Source of the DNA: Ponticaulis sp.
GTDB lineage: Bacteria > Pseudomonadota > Alphaproteobacteria > Caulobacterales > Hyphomonadaceae
Length of the DNA: 43,490 nucleotides
Direction: 5' to 3'
Assembly: GCA_002723155.1 (NCBI GenBank)
Contig: PBNO01000017.1
Coordinates: forward strand, 1-43,490
Part shown: one piece after another, positions 17,999 through 27,445 of the stretch
How positions within the stretch are numbered: position 1 is the first letter of the stretch
Layout: the number at the start of each line of letters is the position of its first letter
Program-made: the position numbers and the translations under genes
Notes under the pieces: model-generated
The model's input: the letters and a program-made list of their open reading frames with translations, nothing else
Databases searched by the model: none
Told to the model about the DNA's origin: nothing

Positions 17999-18074
17999 TG
18001 GTGCCGCAGGAGGGACTTGAACCCCCGACCCACGCATTACGAATGCGTTGCTCTACCAGCTGAGCTACTGCGGC
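17999..18074 (-). tRNA. tRNA-Thr (anticodon CGU)
   Basis: A complete 76-base cloverleaf on the minus strand. Acceptor GCCGCAG pairs with CTGCGGC, the D-arm contains AGCTCAGCTGGTAGAGC, the anticodon loop is TTCGTAA (anticodon CGT) on an ACGCA/TGCGT stem, the T-arm is GGGGG-TTCAAGT-CCCTC, discriminator A, and CCA encoded in the gene (17999-18001). Confidence 0.95.
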
Positions 18075-18410
18075 CCTAATCTGCCTAATTTGGGGATATC
18101 TAAGGTTTCGACCTGCCCGGCGCAAGCGGGAAATCGTTTCGCAGCACCCATTTCTAATCCAACTCCCCCGCGCCCCGTGGGCTCCAATAACTCTCCATCT
18201 GACTGCAAAAATTCCCGCGAGCCACGCATCCAGATGTAACGAACGCATTAACGTTCCAGATGACAACATATGGCAATATAGAGTCGAAAAATGCCAACTT
18301 TTCTTCAACAGAGCCTGTCGATGACTAGGGCCTACCAAATATCGTGCGGAACCCCGACAAGTTGATTAATGAAAACATTTTAAATCTGCAACCATGGTAG
18401 ATTGTGGCCC

Positions 18411-19667
18411 TCAGGCTTTGGCGACATTGCCAAAACGCGAGTTATTCAACCAGATAGCAGTCAGTACGGCCAACAAGTTAGCTGAGTTAAAAGCGACGCC
18501 AACCACGAAGGCCATGTGGTAGTGGCCCATCAGGTCGAAGATCCAGCCGCCGAGAAACCCACCCAAGGCCATGCCGCTAGTTCCAAATAGAAACACCACG
18601 CCCATACGCCATCCAGCTTCGCAAGCCGGAAAAAGTTCCCTAACGGCCAACGCATATGCTGGGACGATACCACCAAAAACTAAGCCGAACAGGCCGGATA
18701 CCATGTAGAGTGAAGTTTCTGTCGCGACCAGAGAAAACAGGCCAAGCGCCGCGGTCTGAGCGGCGGACCCAAGAAGGATCGTCAGAAGTCCTCCGATCCG
18801 GTCAGAAATCAAGCCGAAAAGCAGCCGACTGATCGCACTGCACAATAGCAGCAATGAGAGCATCCTGGCGCCAGTGGCTGAGGAAAACCCCAAGTCAGAG
18901 CAATACGCAACGAGGTGAACCATAGGCATTGCCATTGCGACGCAACAGCCCACTATAGCGAAACAGAGCAGGGCCAGGACCATGTTGTACGGAACCACTG
19001 GGCGTATCAGCTCGGCCCCATAGACGTCCCCAGATGAGCTGTCCGCCCCCGTCCGTTGGGACGTTTGCAGCGGGATCGGTCGGCGAAATGCGAACGTTAT
19101 CGGCAACATAATAAAAATGGCTACGAGCCCATAACCGCGCCAAGTCTCCTGCCAGCCGATTGTCGAGATGTTCGGTTCAAACACCAGAGGCCAAACAGCC
19201 CCAGCCAGGGCCTGGCCGCTGGCGACCACAGCGATAGCAAGGCCCCGCCGGCGGTCGAACCAGCGTGTGACATTAGCTAGCATTGGAGAAAACGCGGTGC
19301 TTGTACCTAGGAGCCCTACCAGGAGACCACAACACGCTATCAGGGTCCACTTATCAGGCAAATAACTTGCGACAATAATTCCGCCGCCAGTCATCACTGC
19401 GCCTACCACGGCTGGCCCGCGAATATTTGATTTGTCCGACCAATAACCCATCAGGATACCACCTATACCCGCACCCAACATGAGCGCCGAATAGGCCACC
19501 GATGGGATCCAACGCGGCCAATCGTAGGCGTCAGCCATCGGTTTCAGACTCACGATGATCAGATGTGAGGAGCCATAGGCCATCACCAAATATGCGACCG
19601 ACGCCGCGACCACGAACCAGCCGTAAGGGGTCTCAACGCTGTCGCTGCTGCTCTGGTCAACCGCCAT
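18411..19667 (-). CDS. MFS transporter (monocarboxylate/oxalate-formate antiporter-like)
   Basis: 418 residues with about 12 hydrophobic segments in two halves. GYWSDKSNIRGP after TM2 is the MFS A-like loop, repeated in the second half as GLISDRIGGLLT; RWFDRRRGLAIAVV between TM4 and TM5 is characteristic of the OFA/MCT group, which moves small organic acids. The ATG follows GAAGAGAAC. It lies downstream of the dimethylformamidase-like gene on the same strand, separated by 365 bases, so it may or may not share its transcript. Substrate unknown; a product or substrate of the neighbouring amidohydrolase is a guess. Confidence 0.85.
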   Translation of the reverse strand: MAVDQSSSDSVETPYGWFVVAASVAYLVMAYGSSHLIIVSLKPMADAYDWPRWIPSVAYSALMLGAGIGGILMGYWSDKSNIRGPAVVGAVMTGGGIIVASYLPDKWTLIACCGLLVGLLGTSTAFSPMLANVTRWFDRRRGLAIAVVASGQALAGAVWPLVFEPNISTIGWQETWRGYGLVAIFIMLPITFAFRRPIPLQTSQRTGADSSSGDVYGAELIRPVVPYNMVLALLCFAIVGCCVAMAMPMVHLVAYCSDLGFSSATGARMLSLLLLCSAISRLLFGLISDRIGGLLTILLGSAAQTAALGLFSLVATETSLYMVSGLFGLVFGGIVPAYALAVRELFPACEAGWRMGVVFLFGTSGMALGGFLGGWIFDLMGHYHMAFVVGVAFNSANLLAVLTAIWLNNSRFGNVAKA

Positions 19668-20032
19668 TTCGGGTTCTCTTCCTTATGGCCTACCACTAAA
19701 TGGTTTGCTAGTGGCCGACGGAACAACCGAGGCCTTACGCCTCAAAAACCTTCCCCGTCAACTAGCCAGGTTTGATAGCTAGGAACCACCGCCTTTGAGG
19801 TGGGCGGCAAGGTGGGGAAGAACCGCCAGAAGCTAAGCTTTCCCTAAGACCTACTTCGTGAGCAAAACGACGCCGTTCCGTTGCCCTACACCTGCCCCGC
19901 CCAACGAGCACATCTCAACGCCGCCCCAGAGATTAACGACAAAGATTTTAAGTTCTACTGGAGGGACGCCCACCGAAGCCTCGGGACCACGTGTACCTGT
20001 GCTCAGCGAAACGCACTAGGACTTTGAACGCC
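19668..20032. other. Intergenic region, nothing recognised
   Basis: 365 bases between the MFS start and the dimethylformamidase-like stop. Several short GC-rich repeats allow small hairpins (CCGCC/GGCGG near 19788-19806), but no clear terminator or gene. Confidence 0.4.
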
Positions 20033-22192
20033 CTATTCCTTGAAACGCCGGAGCACGTTGTCGATCATCCGCGAGATGTTGTTTTTGTAGTCCTGGTGCG
20101 ACAAGGATCCACAGAAGGTGATCGAACCGACAGAAAACACCGCGCCCCCGTTCACGGTTTCAAAATAGGTGATGTCGGCTCGGATCAATTCGGTATGCGG
20201 TACCCCGGTATATGTGTTCCGTTGGGATAGCTGATCCTCCAGAACCGCTATGAAACTGGGCTGGTGGTTCTCGGACGACGCTATAACGACAGCATGTGAA
20301 GGTGTGCCGAGACGGGTGTCGGCGCGGTCCAGCTCAAAACCCGCGGCGCCACCGCCCGACAAGCCAAAATTGCCAAGAACTTCCTCGTTGATACCCTCTA
20401 GTATCCAAGCGACGCGGGCATCGTCACTTCCCTTAGATCGCCGAAAGTATGAGCCCTCGAACCCACCTTGGCTGGAGAACCCGACGCCGGCTAGGAGCTG
20501 CGGAGGTCGGCCGTTCCTGCGCCACAGCCCACCATAGCTGCCGTCAAAAGCGTTGTAGTATTCGCCTGGCTCGGCAGCCCAAGCGCGGATGCCGTTCTCG
20601 GCCCGGCGGATCTCAAGCATTCCGGGGATTTCAGGATGGCGAGCAACCCGCCAGTAAAACCCGTTCCCACCCATGTACATGAGCCGTCCCCCGCGCTCGT
20701 GTACGTATGTAGTGAGTGCATCCAGGGTTCCCTTAGTGTGGTATTCGGGATGCGAGCCAGTCATTACCACTTTGTATTGAGCGATCAGCTCAATACCCTC
20801 TTCGTCAAGGTCTTCATCGGTGATTACGTCGACCGAATGACCCATAGCGTCCAGCCAGTCGATTAGGTGCGTATCGGCGGGAAAATGCCGGAGCCCAGAG
20901 CCATGGGGATCGTCGAAGGTGAGAAAATTATGGCGCATGGTCATTAACGGACGAAGTCGTGAAGAATAGGCCACCCCACTGCCGTCGGTGTGATAGTTAT
21001 ATGTTGAATGCGCGTAGCCGGAATGGTCGTCCGGCAAGTGCTGCGAAGCGCCCCACCGCCGGCCCTTCTCGCGGAACTTAAAGTCAGAGATAGCGCGGCG
21101 GTGGTTGCCATAGACCTGATAGGTGAAAGTCGAGGCGAGGAACACAATATCGGAGGTGGGTTGACCGGTCCTGGGGCGCACATAGAAGGGTATAACGTCC
21201 TCGACATGCTGGCAGCGCAAACGGCAGCCGTAGATCCCGCTAGGCATTTCCTTTGGAATATCCAGGACAAAGTCGTCTTCCCAACCACAATCGTGCAGGT
21301 CATCCTCATGGAAATGGATCGCAGAGTAGTGTTCGGGTTTGTGAGTGAAACACATTTCGGTTCCATCCCAGGCCGACCCTGTCATTGCTCTTGAGGGAAC
21401 GTTGACAAGGTCACCATGAAGTCCGTTCGGTCCCGCGTCATGGATATACATTGAACAGATGTCGCGGGAGAAATCCCAGGCGGCGATAGTGTTGGCTGCA
21501 TTGCGAGCCGCCGGGTTAGCGACAGAAAGGATGTAGGGGTCCTCAATCTTGCCGTTGAAATGCCGTCCGATCACACGCTCAGCGCGGGCAGCTACTAAGA
21601 TTGGACCGTCCCCAATTGCGTTGGCCGGCGTTTCTAGGTTGAGCGTGTTCTCTCCCGCGTCGTCGCACAAGTGTTCCGGACGCAGCGGTTCCTGGGAAAC
21701 CCGGATAGTGCCCGTGCCAGAATCATAGCTCGCGGTGATTCTGTACCACTGGTGCCGACGCATTCGCTTGCCAACAGCGATGGAAAGATTGCCAACTTCC
21801 AGCACCGCGCCCTTGGGTCCAATTTCCAGCGAAAACCCGGCCTTGGCTCCATGATCCCATTTCGAGAGAACAGCCTGTGGCCCCTTGTCCGGTAGGGTCG
21901 GCCAAACCACCGCACCAATTGTGAAGGCACTTAATCCGTCAAGCGCACTCTTATCTTTGATCAAGGCGTAAGAGCCAAGGTGAACTGGCTGGACACGCGA
22001 GGGATAGGTGGCCTCCAAGTCCGTCGCGACGGGCAGTAACTTGACTCCAGGCCCTGCGGGGTTCGGGTCGCCATGAATGATACGTACCACGTCAACGGAA
22101 TAGTTTTCCTCAAACGTGCTGCTCACCTTGAATGAGATCCGCCCATTCGGCGGAGCTGAAAACTTATCGGCATATCCCGTCAGCGCAAGCAT
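20033..22192 (-). CDS. N,N-dimethylformamidase large-subunit-like protein
   Basis: 719 residues from the ATG at 22192, chosen over 22228 because AGGGGGAAG lies just upstream and the protein then starts MLALTGYADKFSA, as in the family. Layout: an N-terminal beta domain, a concanavalin/LamG-like lectin fold (about 85-240), and the C-terminal catalytic-type domain of the DMFase beta-subunit family (about 290-715) with YQVYGNHR, SAYNYH-type YNYHTDGSG, TGSHPEYHTKGTLDALTTYV, GGNGFYWRV and a final SITFCGSLSH. DMFase is an unusual amidohydrolase with a mononuclear iron held by two Tyr and a Glu; the Tyr/Glu-rich HPEYH and YNYH blocks are candidate ligands (not aligned). No separate small subunit (DmfA1) is present nearby. 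The substrate may be an amide other than dimethylformamide. Confidence 0.85.
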   Translation of the reverse strand: MLALTGYADKFSAPPNGRISFKVSSTFEENYSVDVVRIIHGDPNPAGPGVKLLPVATDLEATYPSRVQPVHLGSYALIKDKSALDGLSAFTIGAVVWPTLPDKGPQAVLSKWDHGAKAGFSLEIGPKGAVLEVGNLSIAVGKRMRRHQWYRITASYDSGTGTIRVSQEPLRPEHLCDDAGENTLNLETPANAIGDGPILVAARAERVIGRHFNGKIEDPYILSVANPAARNAANTIAAWDFSRDICSMYIHDAGPNGLHGDLVNVPSRAMTGSAWDGTEMCFTHKPEHYSAIHFHEDDLHDCGWEDDFVLDIPKEMPSGIYGCRLRCQHVEDVIPFYVRPRTGQPTSDIVFLASTFTYQVYGNHRRAISDFKFREKGRRWGASQHLPDDHSGYAHSTYNYHTDGSGVAYSSRLRPLMTMRHNFLTFDDPHGSGLRHFPADTHLIDWLDAMGHSVDVITDEDLDEEGIELIAQYKVVMTGSHPEYHTKGTLDALTTYVHERGGRLMYMGGNGFYWRVARHPEIPGMLEIRRAENGIRAWAAEPGEYYNAFDGSYGGLWRRNGRPPQLLAGVGFSSQGGFEGSYFRRSKGSDDARVAWILEGINEEVLGNFGLSGGGAAGFELDRADTRLGTPSHAVVIASSENHQPSFIAVLEDQLSQRNTYTGVPHTELIRADITYFETVNGGAVFSVGSITFCGSLSHQDYKNNISRMIDNVLRRFKE

Positions 22193-22323
22193 GGCTCTTC
22201 CCCCTGTCCGGTTCCTGATTGCGTTCACAGCCGTGATAATGGCCTGGACGTGCGCGCTTTTCTCCCCTCAATTCGGATCACGCGCTACGGTTCTACGAAT
22301 GTGAACAATCCGGGGAAGTTCCC

Positions 22324-23592
22324 ATGTCGCCCACCAGCATGTCCGAGCACGATGCTACCTCTCCAAAATTTTTGCGCGGCAAGTACGCAATCTGTGGCGT
22401 TGGCGAAACCACCTATCGCCGAGGTTCGGAGGAATCTACCCGTTCGCTCGCCACCTGGGCGATCACCAACGCCATGGAGGATTCGGGGCTCGTTCCGGCG
22501 GACATTGACGGCATGCTGAGCTATTCAGGAAACGATTCGATCTTCGCGCCCTGGGTTGCAGGTGATCTGGGCATCCGCCTGAATTTCTACATGGACGTGC
22601 ACGGAGGTGGGTCGTCGACCGAGGCATTGATTGGCATCGCCATCGGTGTCATCGAAGCGGGCATGTGCAAAACGGTGGCCATTTACAGGGCCATGAATGG
22701 CTATTCGGCCGTACGAATTGGCGGCACTGGCACTCGATCGGCCGCCCCCATCGTGGGTGATCAGATCCACCACAGGGCCTACGGCTGGCAAAGCGCGGGA
22801 CAGATGTTCGCACCGACATTTCTGCGCCACATGTATGAATACGGCACGACACCTGAGCAAGTCGCCGCCGTCAAGGTGGCGCATTCCAAGCACGCGTCTA
22901 ACAATCCCAAGGCCTACTACAAGAAGCGCTACACAGTCGATGACGTTGTCCACTCAAGAATCATATGCAAGCCGCTACATCTGCTCGACTGCTGCGTGGA
23001 GACCGACAATGCGACCTGCATCATCGTTACCTCGCTAGAACGTGCGCGCGACTGCAAGCATCCACCTGCCGTAATCCAGTCAGTGGTCGGCCGCTGCTGC
23101 AAGCCAAGGATCGATATGCACTACCAACATGGGCCGATTTCCACGGTCGCGGGTCACTACGCCAAGGAGATCTTGTGGCCAAACGCTGGCGTGGGCCCCA
23201 ACGACATTGACATCACCGGGTCATATGACGCGTTCACCTTCACCACTATGCTACAGCTTGAGGACTACGGCTTCTGCAAGAAAGGCGAAGGGGGAGATTA
23301 TGTCTCGAGCGGCACGATCGAGCTTGGCGGGAAACGGCCCAACAACACCTCTGGTGGCCATCTCTGCGAAGGCTATACCCATGGCATGAACATGGTGATT
23401 GAGAACACCCGTCAGTTGCGCGACGACGTCGATGATAGCTGCCCAATCGGGCCGGACGGCAAGCGCCAGCACACCCACGACCATTCCGAGGGCGGATGCC
23501 GACAGGTCAAGGACGCGGAATTGGCTGCAAATCTCGGCTGGGCTATGCCAGGCACCGGCTCGGCCATGGTTATGGCCAAGGATCTAAGATAG
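22324..23592 (+). CDS. SCP2/thiolase-family protein lacking the nucleophilic cysteine (Ltp2/aldolase-like)
   Basis: 422 residues with the thiolase fold of the lipid-transfer (SCP-x) group: ICGVGETTYRRGS at the start, YMDVHGGGSSTEALI where thiolases have the acyl-accepting Cys, GSYDAFTFT (Tyr301) in place of the H-D-C-F-S type motif, and GGHLCEGYTHGMN (Tyr351) in place of GG...GHPxG. The Cys-less site and the Tyr residues resemble Ltp2-type enzymes, which act as retro-aldolases in steroid side-chain degradation together with a DUF35 partner. The next gene, 12 bases on, is exactly a DUF35 protein. Ribosome site GGGGAAG lies 5 bases before the ATG. It diverges from the DMFase-like gene across about 130 bases. 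Confidence 0.85.
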   Translation: MSPTSMSEHDATSPKFLRGKYAICGVGETTYRRGSEESTRSLATWAITNAMEDSGLVPADIDGMLSYSGNDSIFAPWVAGDLGIRLNFYMDVHGGGSSTEALIGIAIGVIEAGMCKTVAIYRAMNGYSAVRIGGTGTRSAAPIVGDQIHHRAYGWQSAGQMFAPTFLRHMYEYGTTPEQVAAVKVAHSKHASNNPKAYYKKRYTVDDVVHSRIICKPLHLLDCCVETDNATCIIVTSLERARDCKHPPAVIQSVVGRCCKPRIDMHYQHGPISTVAGHYAKEILWPNAGVGPNDIDITGSYDAFTFTTMLQLEDYGFCKKGEGGDYVSSGTIELGGKRPNNTSGGHLCEGYTHGMNMVIENTRQLRDDVDDSCPIGPDGKRQHTHDHSEGGCRQVKDAELAANLGWAMPGTGSAMVMAKDLR

Positions 23593-23604
23593 GAGAGCGG
23601 GACG

Positions 23605-24126
23605 ATGCCAATTCAGGGTGAATATCAGGGCATGATGCTTACCATCGAGGACCTGGATCAGGAAAATCGGGCGTTCTTTCGTTTTTGCGCCGACCGCGAT
23701 TTCCGCCTGCAGCGCGGGAAGAAAAGCGGTCTATTGCGCTACCCGCCTACCACTGCGTGTCCCTGGACCACTGATCGCGAATCGGAATGGGTGCCGGTCG
23801 AGGGCAAGGGAACGGTGCATTCCTACGTCGAGGTGCATCACCCGATCCAGCCGACATTCCGGGACAAAGTACCCTACATGATCATCCTCGCTGATCTCGA
23901 TACCCAAAAAGGCGTGCCAAGTGAACACGAGGCCCTCCGGGTAGCCGGCAACTTGATGACCTCAGATGGCAAGTTCGCGCCGCCTGAAATGATCAAGCGA
24001 ATTGGCATTGGCTCCCGAGTTCGAATGGTTTTCGTGGATGTGACCGGCGAGTTCGCGCTGCCACACTGGACCATCGACGAGGGAGCTGAACAGCCAGAGG
24101 GCCCCTGGCGTTATCCCCAAGAGTAA
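23605..24126 (+). CDS. DUF35 OB-fold protein, partner of the thiolase-like protein
   Basis: 173 residues. After a helical N-terminus (about 10-35, ENRAFFRFCADRDFRLQRG) comes the zinc-ribbon position, here reduced to a single Cys in TTACPWTTD rather than the usual four cysteines. An OB fold follows (GKGTVHSYVEVHHPIQPTF, PYMIILADLD, GIGSRVRMVFVDV). In characterised steroid degraders such proteins bind thiolase-fold aldolases and are needed for their activity or stability. Spacing of 12 bases and GGAGAGCGGGA as ribosome site indicate co-expression with the upstream gene. Confidence 0.85.
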   Translation: MPIQGEYQGMMLTIEDLDQENRAFFRFCADRDFRLQRGKKSGLLRYPPTTACPWTTDRESEWVPVEGKGTVHSYVEVHHPIQPTFRDKVPYMIILADLDTQKGVPSEHEALRVAGNLMTSDGKFAPPEMIKRIGIGSRVRMVFVDVTGEFALPHWTIDEGAEQPEGPWRYPQE

Positions 24127-24205
24127 GAGCGATAGGTAGCTGTATACGCACAATCGTCGCTGCCCCCGTGTAGTTTCATGGCACGTCCTTCACAGCGATA
24201 ATAAG

Positions 24206-25501
24206 TTGTTCAGCGATGAATCAAGAAAGATATTCCGCAACCCCGTCGGACCTTTTTTCATGGCCCGTTTCCGCGACCGCTTGAGCGGTGCGATTAGAAC
24301 CAATCCAATCTCTGAGGAGCCTGACTTTCGTTGGCTATGGGCCGCTTCGATATTTACGGCCGTGGGCATGGCGGGCGAGTTGGTGATCCTCGGTCTACTG
24401 GTGTTTCGGATCACCGGGGCGTCCGAGTGGGTGGGGATTTCTCTGGCTCTTTACTTTCTGCCGCTATTCGTAGTGGGTACCCTATCCGGCGCTGTCGCCG
24501 ATTGGATTGACCGGCGGCGACTACTGCGGCATCTCGAACTTTGTTTCGTCGTTGCTCTTGGCGGGATGGCGCTCATTACTTGGAGCGGCTGGGGGAGCCT
24601 TGCGGCCCTGCTCGGTACCCACGTAGTGCTCGGCAGCTTGCGCGCCATGAATCAACCGATTCGAGTTAGCTATTCCTATGACCTTGTAGGTGGCGAACGC
24701 ATCGTCACTGCGATTGGTACTCTCAATATCGGGCTGCGTCTGGGCCAACTGTTTGGTTCACTCGTCGCCGGCGGGATCACAGAATGGGCCGGCGCGCAAT
24801 GGGCATTCGGGGTATTGGCCGCGAGCCACATGGTCGCTTGGTTCCTGGTATCACGTGTCAAGAGCGCCGGCCGGGCAGCGGTTCCCGAGACCGAGCGGGT
24901 ACCAATAGGCCGTAATCTGGTAGAATATTTAGGCGAACTTAGGTCTAACAGGACGCTGATGATGCTGGTCCTCCTGACCGCCTCGGTCGAGCTGTTCGGA
25001 TTCTCATTCCAAACTGGGATGCCTGAACTCGCGGCCACCCGGCTCGAGTTAGGTGCGGATGGCCTGGGCCAGTTACACGCTGCCCGTGCGGCAGGTGGAG
25101 TGGTGGCCAGCCTGTTATTAGCCATGGGATTTTCCTGGCTTCGTCGGCCTGGCCGAGCCTATATTGGCGTGATCACGATCTTCGGCCTCGGTATGATCTG
25201 GGTATCGCAGGCTGAGAGCTTACCCGCAGCACTGGCATCCCTGTTTCTGGTCTCAGCAATGGCGGTGGCATCGGATATATTAACTCAGTCAATGTTGCAG
25301 TTGAGCGTGCCGAACGCCTTGCGCGGGCGTGCCATGGGGGCCTGGTCGCTGGCCATCGGCATATCGCCCGCCGGCCAGATAGAGATGGGATTACTAATCG
25401 GCGCGCTCGGCTTAGGCGGAGCCTTTGCAGTGAATGGGACAGCACTAATCGCTATCGCGGTCCTGGTGTTGCTGTTCTTGCCGCGCCTAAGGCGGCTATA
25501 A
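24206..25501 (+). CDS. MFS transporter, MFS_3/EntS-like exporter group
   Basis: Up to 431 residues with about 11-12 membrane segments. DFRWLWAASIFTAVG at the start, GAVADWIDRRRLL as loop 2-3, and VLGSLRAMNQPIRVSYSYDLV in TM4-5 match the MFS_3 group, which includes siderophore and drug exporters. No clear ribosome site precedes 24206; the internal ATG at 24260 (MARFRDRL) is an alternative start. It follows the thiolase-like/DUF35 pair by 80 bases on the same strand and converges with the CmcJ-like gene. Substrate unknown. Confidence 0.82.
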   Translation: MFSDESRKIFRNPVGPFFMARFRDRLSGAIRTNPISEEPDFRWLWAASIFTAVGMAGELVILGLLVFRITGASEWVGISLALYFLPLFVVGTLSGAVADWIDRRRLLRHLELCFVVALGGMALITWSGWGSLAALLGTHVVLGSLRAMNQPIRVSYSYDLVGGERIVTAIGTLNIGLRLGQLFGSLVAGGITEWAGAQWAFGVLAASHMVAWFLVSRVKSAGRAAVPETERVPIGRNLVEYLGELRSNRTLMMLVLLTASVELFGFSFQTGMPELAATRLELGADGLGQLHAARAAGGVVASLLLAMGFSWLRRPGRAYIGVITIFGLGMIWVSQAESLPAALASLFLVSAMAVASDILTQSMLQLSVPNALRGRAMGAWSLAIGISPAGQIEMGLLIGALGLGGAFAVNGTALIAIAVLVLLFLPRLRRL

Positions 25502-25555
25502 GACCCGCTAATGGTTTTCCGCCGTAGGTCGATCGACCCGCGTTGTGAAGGCATC

Positions 25556-26416
25556 CTACCGTGCTTCGAAGACCAAGTGGGTGCGGGTCTCGATGCTCTC
25601 GCGGGCAGGAGTTTCTGTGGTTTCGTCCGGGTGATGGAAGGCGCCGTGCGGCGTGAACAGTGCGCGTCCATCATCGATGCTGTCCCAGCCTTTGATCAGA
25701 ATCACCTCGTCTGGTTGCATCTCAGAGGCGAAGTACCACCGGTGTCCAGCCCCGCGGGCGAGCTGGTAGATCTCCCCTATACGGTCAGGGAAGTGCTGAT
25801 CAGTAGCTATGAGATCATCCGCCGGAATGCTGCCAGCATCCGCCAGTGCCAGCGGTGAGCGCCTGACCGGCCCTTTGATCGGGCGCCAGACATTGACCTG
25901 CACGATGCGCCCACCGGAAGAAATTACACGTTCAACCTCAGCCTCGCCCATGGTGTACTTGGCCCGTTGCGGGCCTGACTTGACCGTGTAGTCGCAATGC
26001 ACCCGACTAGCCGGGCCGCGCAATCCATCCTGATTGGTTGCACCGCCCGGTGTGTCGGATCGCCGTGTGTGATCAAAGATGACCACGCTGTCCGCCCCGG
26101 TGTGGACTTTCAGCATGGCGATGAGCTCTTGGTTATACTCGGACTCTATTGCCCCATCGTCCTGGAGGTCGGTCACCTTAGTTGGTCGGTGGAGGATTTC
26201 AAAGCCCTGCACGTCGATCGAGAGTTTCGCTTTTATATTGCGCATGTCTTGTATTTCCGCGGATACCTGCTCGGTCCGGAAGTAGACCTTCGGCTCGCCA
26301 CCGGTGAGCCGGGAGCTCTCGAAATAAGGCTTGGTATCTTGGCGAACGATGTAGGTAAGGTCGGCGGTTACCGCGCGACCAGGCTGCTCGGTGAAGACGC
26401 GCGCAGCGGGGCTCAT
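25556..26416 (-). CDS. CmcJ/NvfI (AsaB-like) family oxygenase
   Basis: 286 residues of the CmcJ/NvfI/AsaB group, which fungi and bacteria use for hydroxylation, desaturation or methoxylation-linked steps in secondary metabolism. Family marks: KVYFRTEQ near the start, VVIFDHTRRSD (112-121), the iron-type HxD in RVHCDYT (His140, Asp142), VWRPIKGPVRRSPLALAD, and a distal His candidate in PHGAFHHPD near 265. A 2-oxoglutarate/Fe(II) mechanism is the family expectation. It follows two SDR genes on the same strand, suggesting an oxidise-then-dehydrogenate sequence. Confidence 0.85.
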   Translation of the reverse strand: MSPAARVFTEQPGRAVTADLTYIVRQDTKPYFESSRLTGGEPKVYFRTEQVSAEIQDMRNIKAKLSIDVQGFEILHRPTKVTDLQDDGAIESEYNQELIAMLKVHTGADSVVIFDHTRRSDTPGGATNQDGLRGPASRVHCDYTVKSGPQRAKYTMGEAEVERVISSGGRIVQVNVWRPIKGPVRRSPLALADAGSIPADDLIATDQHFPDRIGEIYQLARGAGHRWYFASEMQPDEVILIKGWDSIDDGRALFTPHGAFHHPDETTETPARESIETRTHLVFEAR

Positions 26417-26683
26417 AGCTTTGTTCCTTTATTGGCTTGGGCGGCTTAGTTCGATTGGACAGATATAGCCGGCAACCATTACTGATTTTAATGCTGAAAC
26501 AGAAAGACCGTCTCGCCATTTCGGCGATAGAGGGCGTTTTCAACCATTAACAGGTCTTAGAAAGTTCGGAATTTTCAGGAAAAGGGACACTGCGCCTTAG
26601 ACAGGTTCGCGTTACCAATAGTGCTTCACGATCAACACTTTTGATAGATTATGCCCACTTTTCATGCAACGAAATTGCAATCT

Positions 26684-27445
26684 TCACATTTGCTTACCAG
26701 CCGTCCAGCCACCATCGACGACCAGATGGGTTCCGGTACAAAAGCTCGCTTCATCGCTCGCAAGATACAGTACAGCCTTAGCGATCTCCGGTGGGTGGCC
26801 CGCACGGCCCATGGCGTGAATTTTCTTTATCTTCTCGTGCATTTCCGGGTTCTGAAAGTAGCGTTCGGTCAGGGGTGTTCGAATCACGCCCGGGCCGACC
26901 GCGTTGACGCGGATATCATGCGGAGCGAGGTCCATAGCGAGTGCCTTGGTCATGCCGACGACCGCATGTTTAGACGTCGTGTAGGCACAGCGCGAATTAG
27001 CCGCCATAACGCCCAGTGCGGAGGCCGTATTAACGATCGCTCCAGCCTTGCCCTTCGCGATCAGGTGTTTAGCGATCGCTTGGGCGGTGATAAAGACCCC
27101 TGTGACATTGACCTCGATCACTTGGCGCCATTCATCGACCGCCAGTTCCTGGGCAGGCATGATCTCGCGGATCCCTGCGTTGCAGAAGGCAATGTCGAGG
27201 GACCCCATAACTTCTGCCGCCGCCGCCATCACTTCTGCAGTCCGCCTGGCGTCAGTCACATCGAGTTCGAATGGATGCGCTCTGCCGCCTTTCTCCTTGA
27301 TCTCGTCCGCCACCCTAGTGGCGAGGTTGATGTCTAGATCAGTAACCGCCACGCTAGCACCCTCCGCGGCGAAGTGGAAACTGGTCTCTCGGCCAAGGCC
27401 ACCGGTGGCCCCAGTAACGATCACGCCTTTGTTCTCGAACCGCAT
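26684..27445 (-). CDS. SDR-family oxidoreductase
   Basis: 253 residues from the ATG at 27445, which has GGAGGA 7 bases upstream; the open frame runs 51 bases further, but those residues precede the normal SDR start. Classical SDR: TGATGGLGRE cofactor loop, NAG motif in CNAGIR, catalytic Ser in NTASALG and YTTSKHA (Tyr-x3-Lys), and PGVIRTPLT after beta-6. The acidic residue after beta-2 (TDLD) predicts NAD preference. Substrate unknown, probably a secondary alcohol or ketone of the neighbouring pathway. Confidence 0.88.
   Translation of the reverse strand: MRFENKGVIVTGATGGLGRETSFHFAAEGASVAVTDLDINLATRVADEIKEKGGRAHPFELDVTDARRTAEVMAAAAEVMGSLDIAFCNAGIREIMPAQELAVDEWRQVIEVNVTGVFITAQAIAKHLIAKGKAGAIVNTASALGVMAANSRCAYTTSKHAVVGMTKALAMDLAPHDIRVNAVGPGVIRTPLTERYFQNPEMHEKIKKIHAMGRAGHPPEIAKAVLYLASDEASFCTGTHLVVDGGWTAGKQM

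Noticed and set aside
17604-18338. Minus-strand 244-codon frame
   Set aside because: It runs through the tRNA-Thr gene and antisense to the GNAT gene, so it is a shadow.
26870-26900. GGGTGTTCGAATCACGCCC, resembling a tRNA T-arm
   Set aside because: No acceptor, D or anticodon arm around it, and it lies within an SDR gene.
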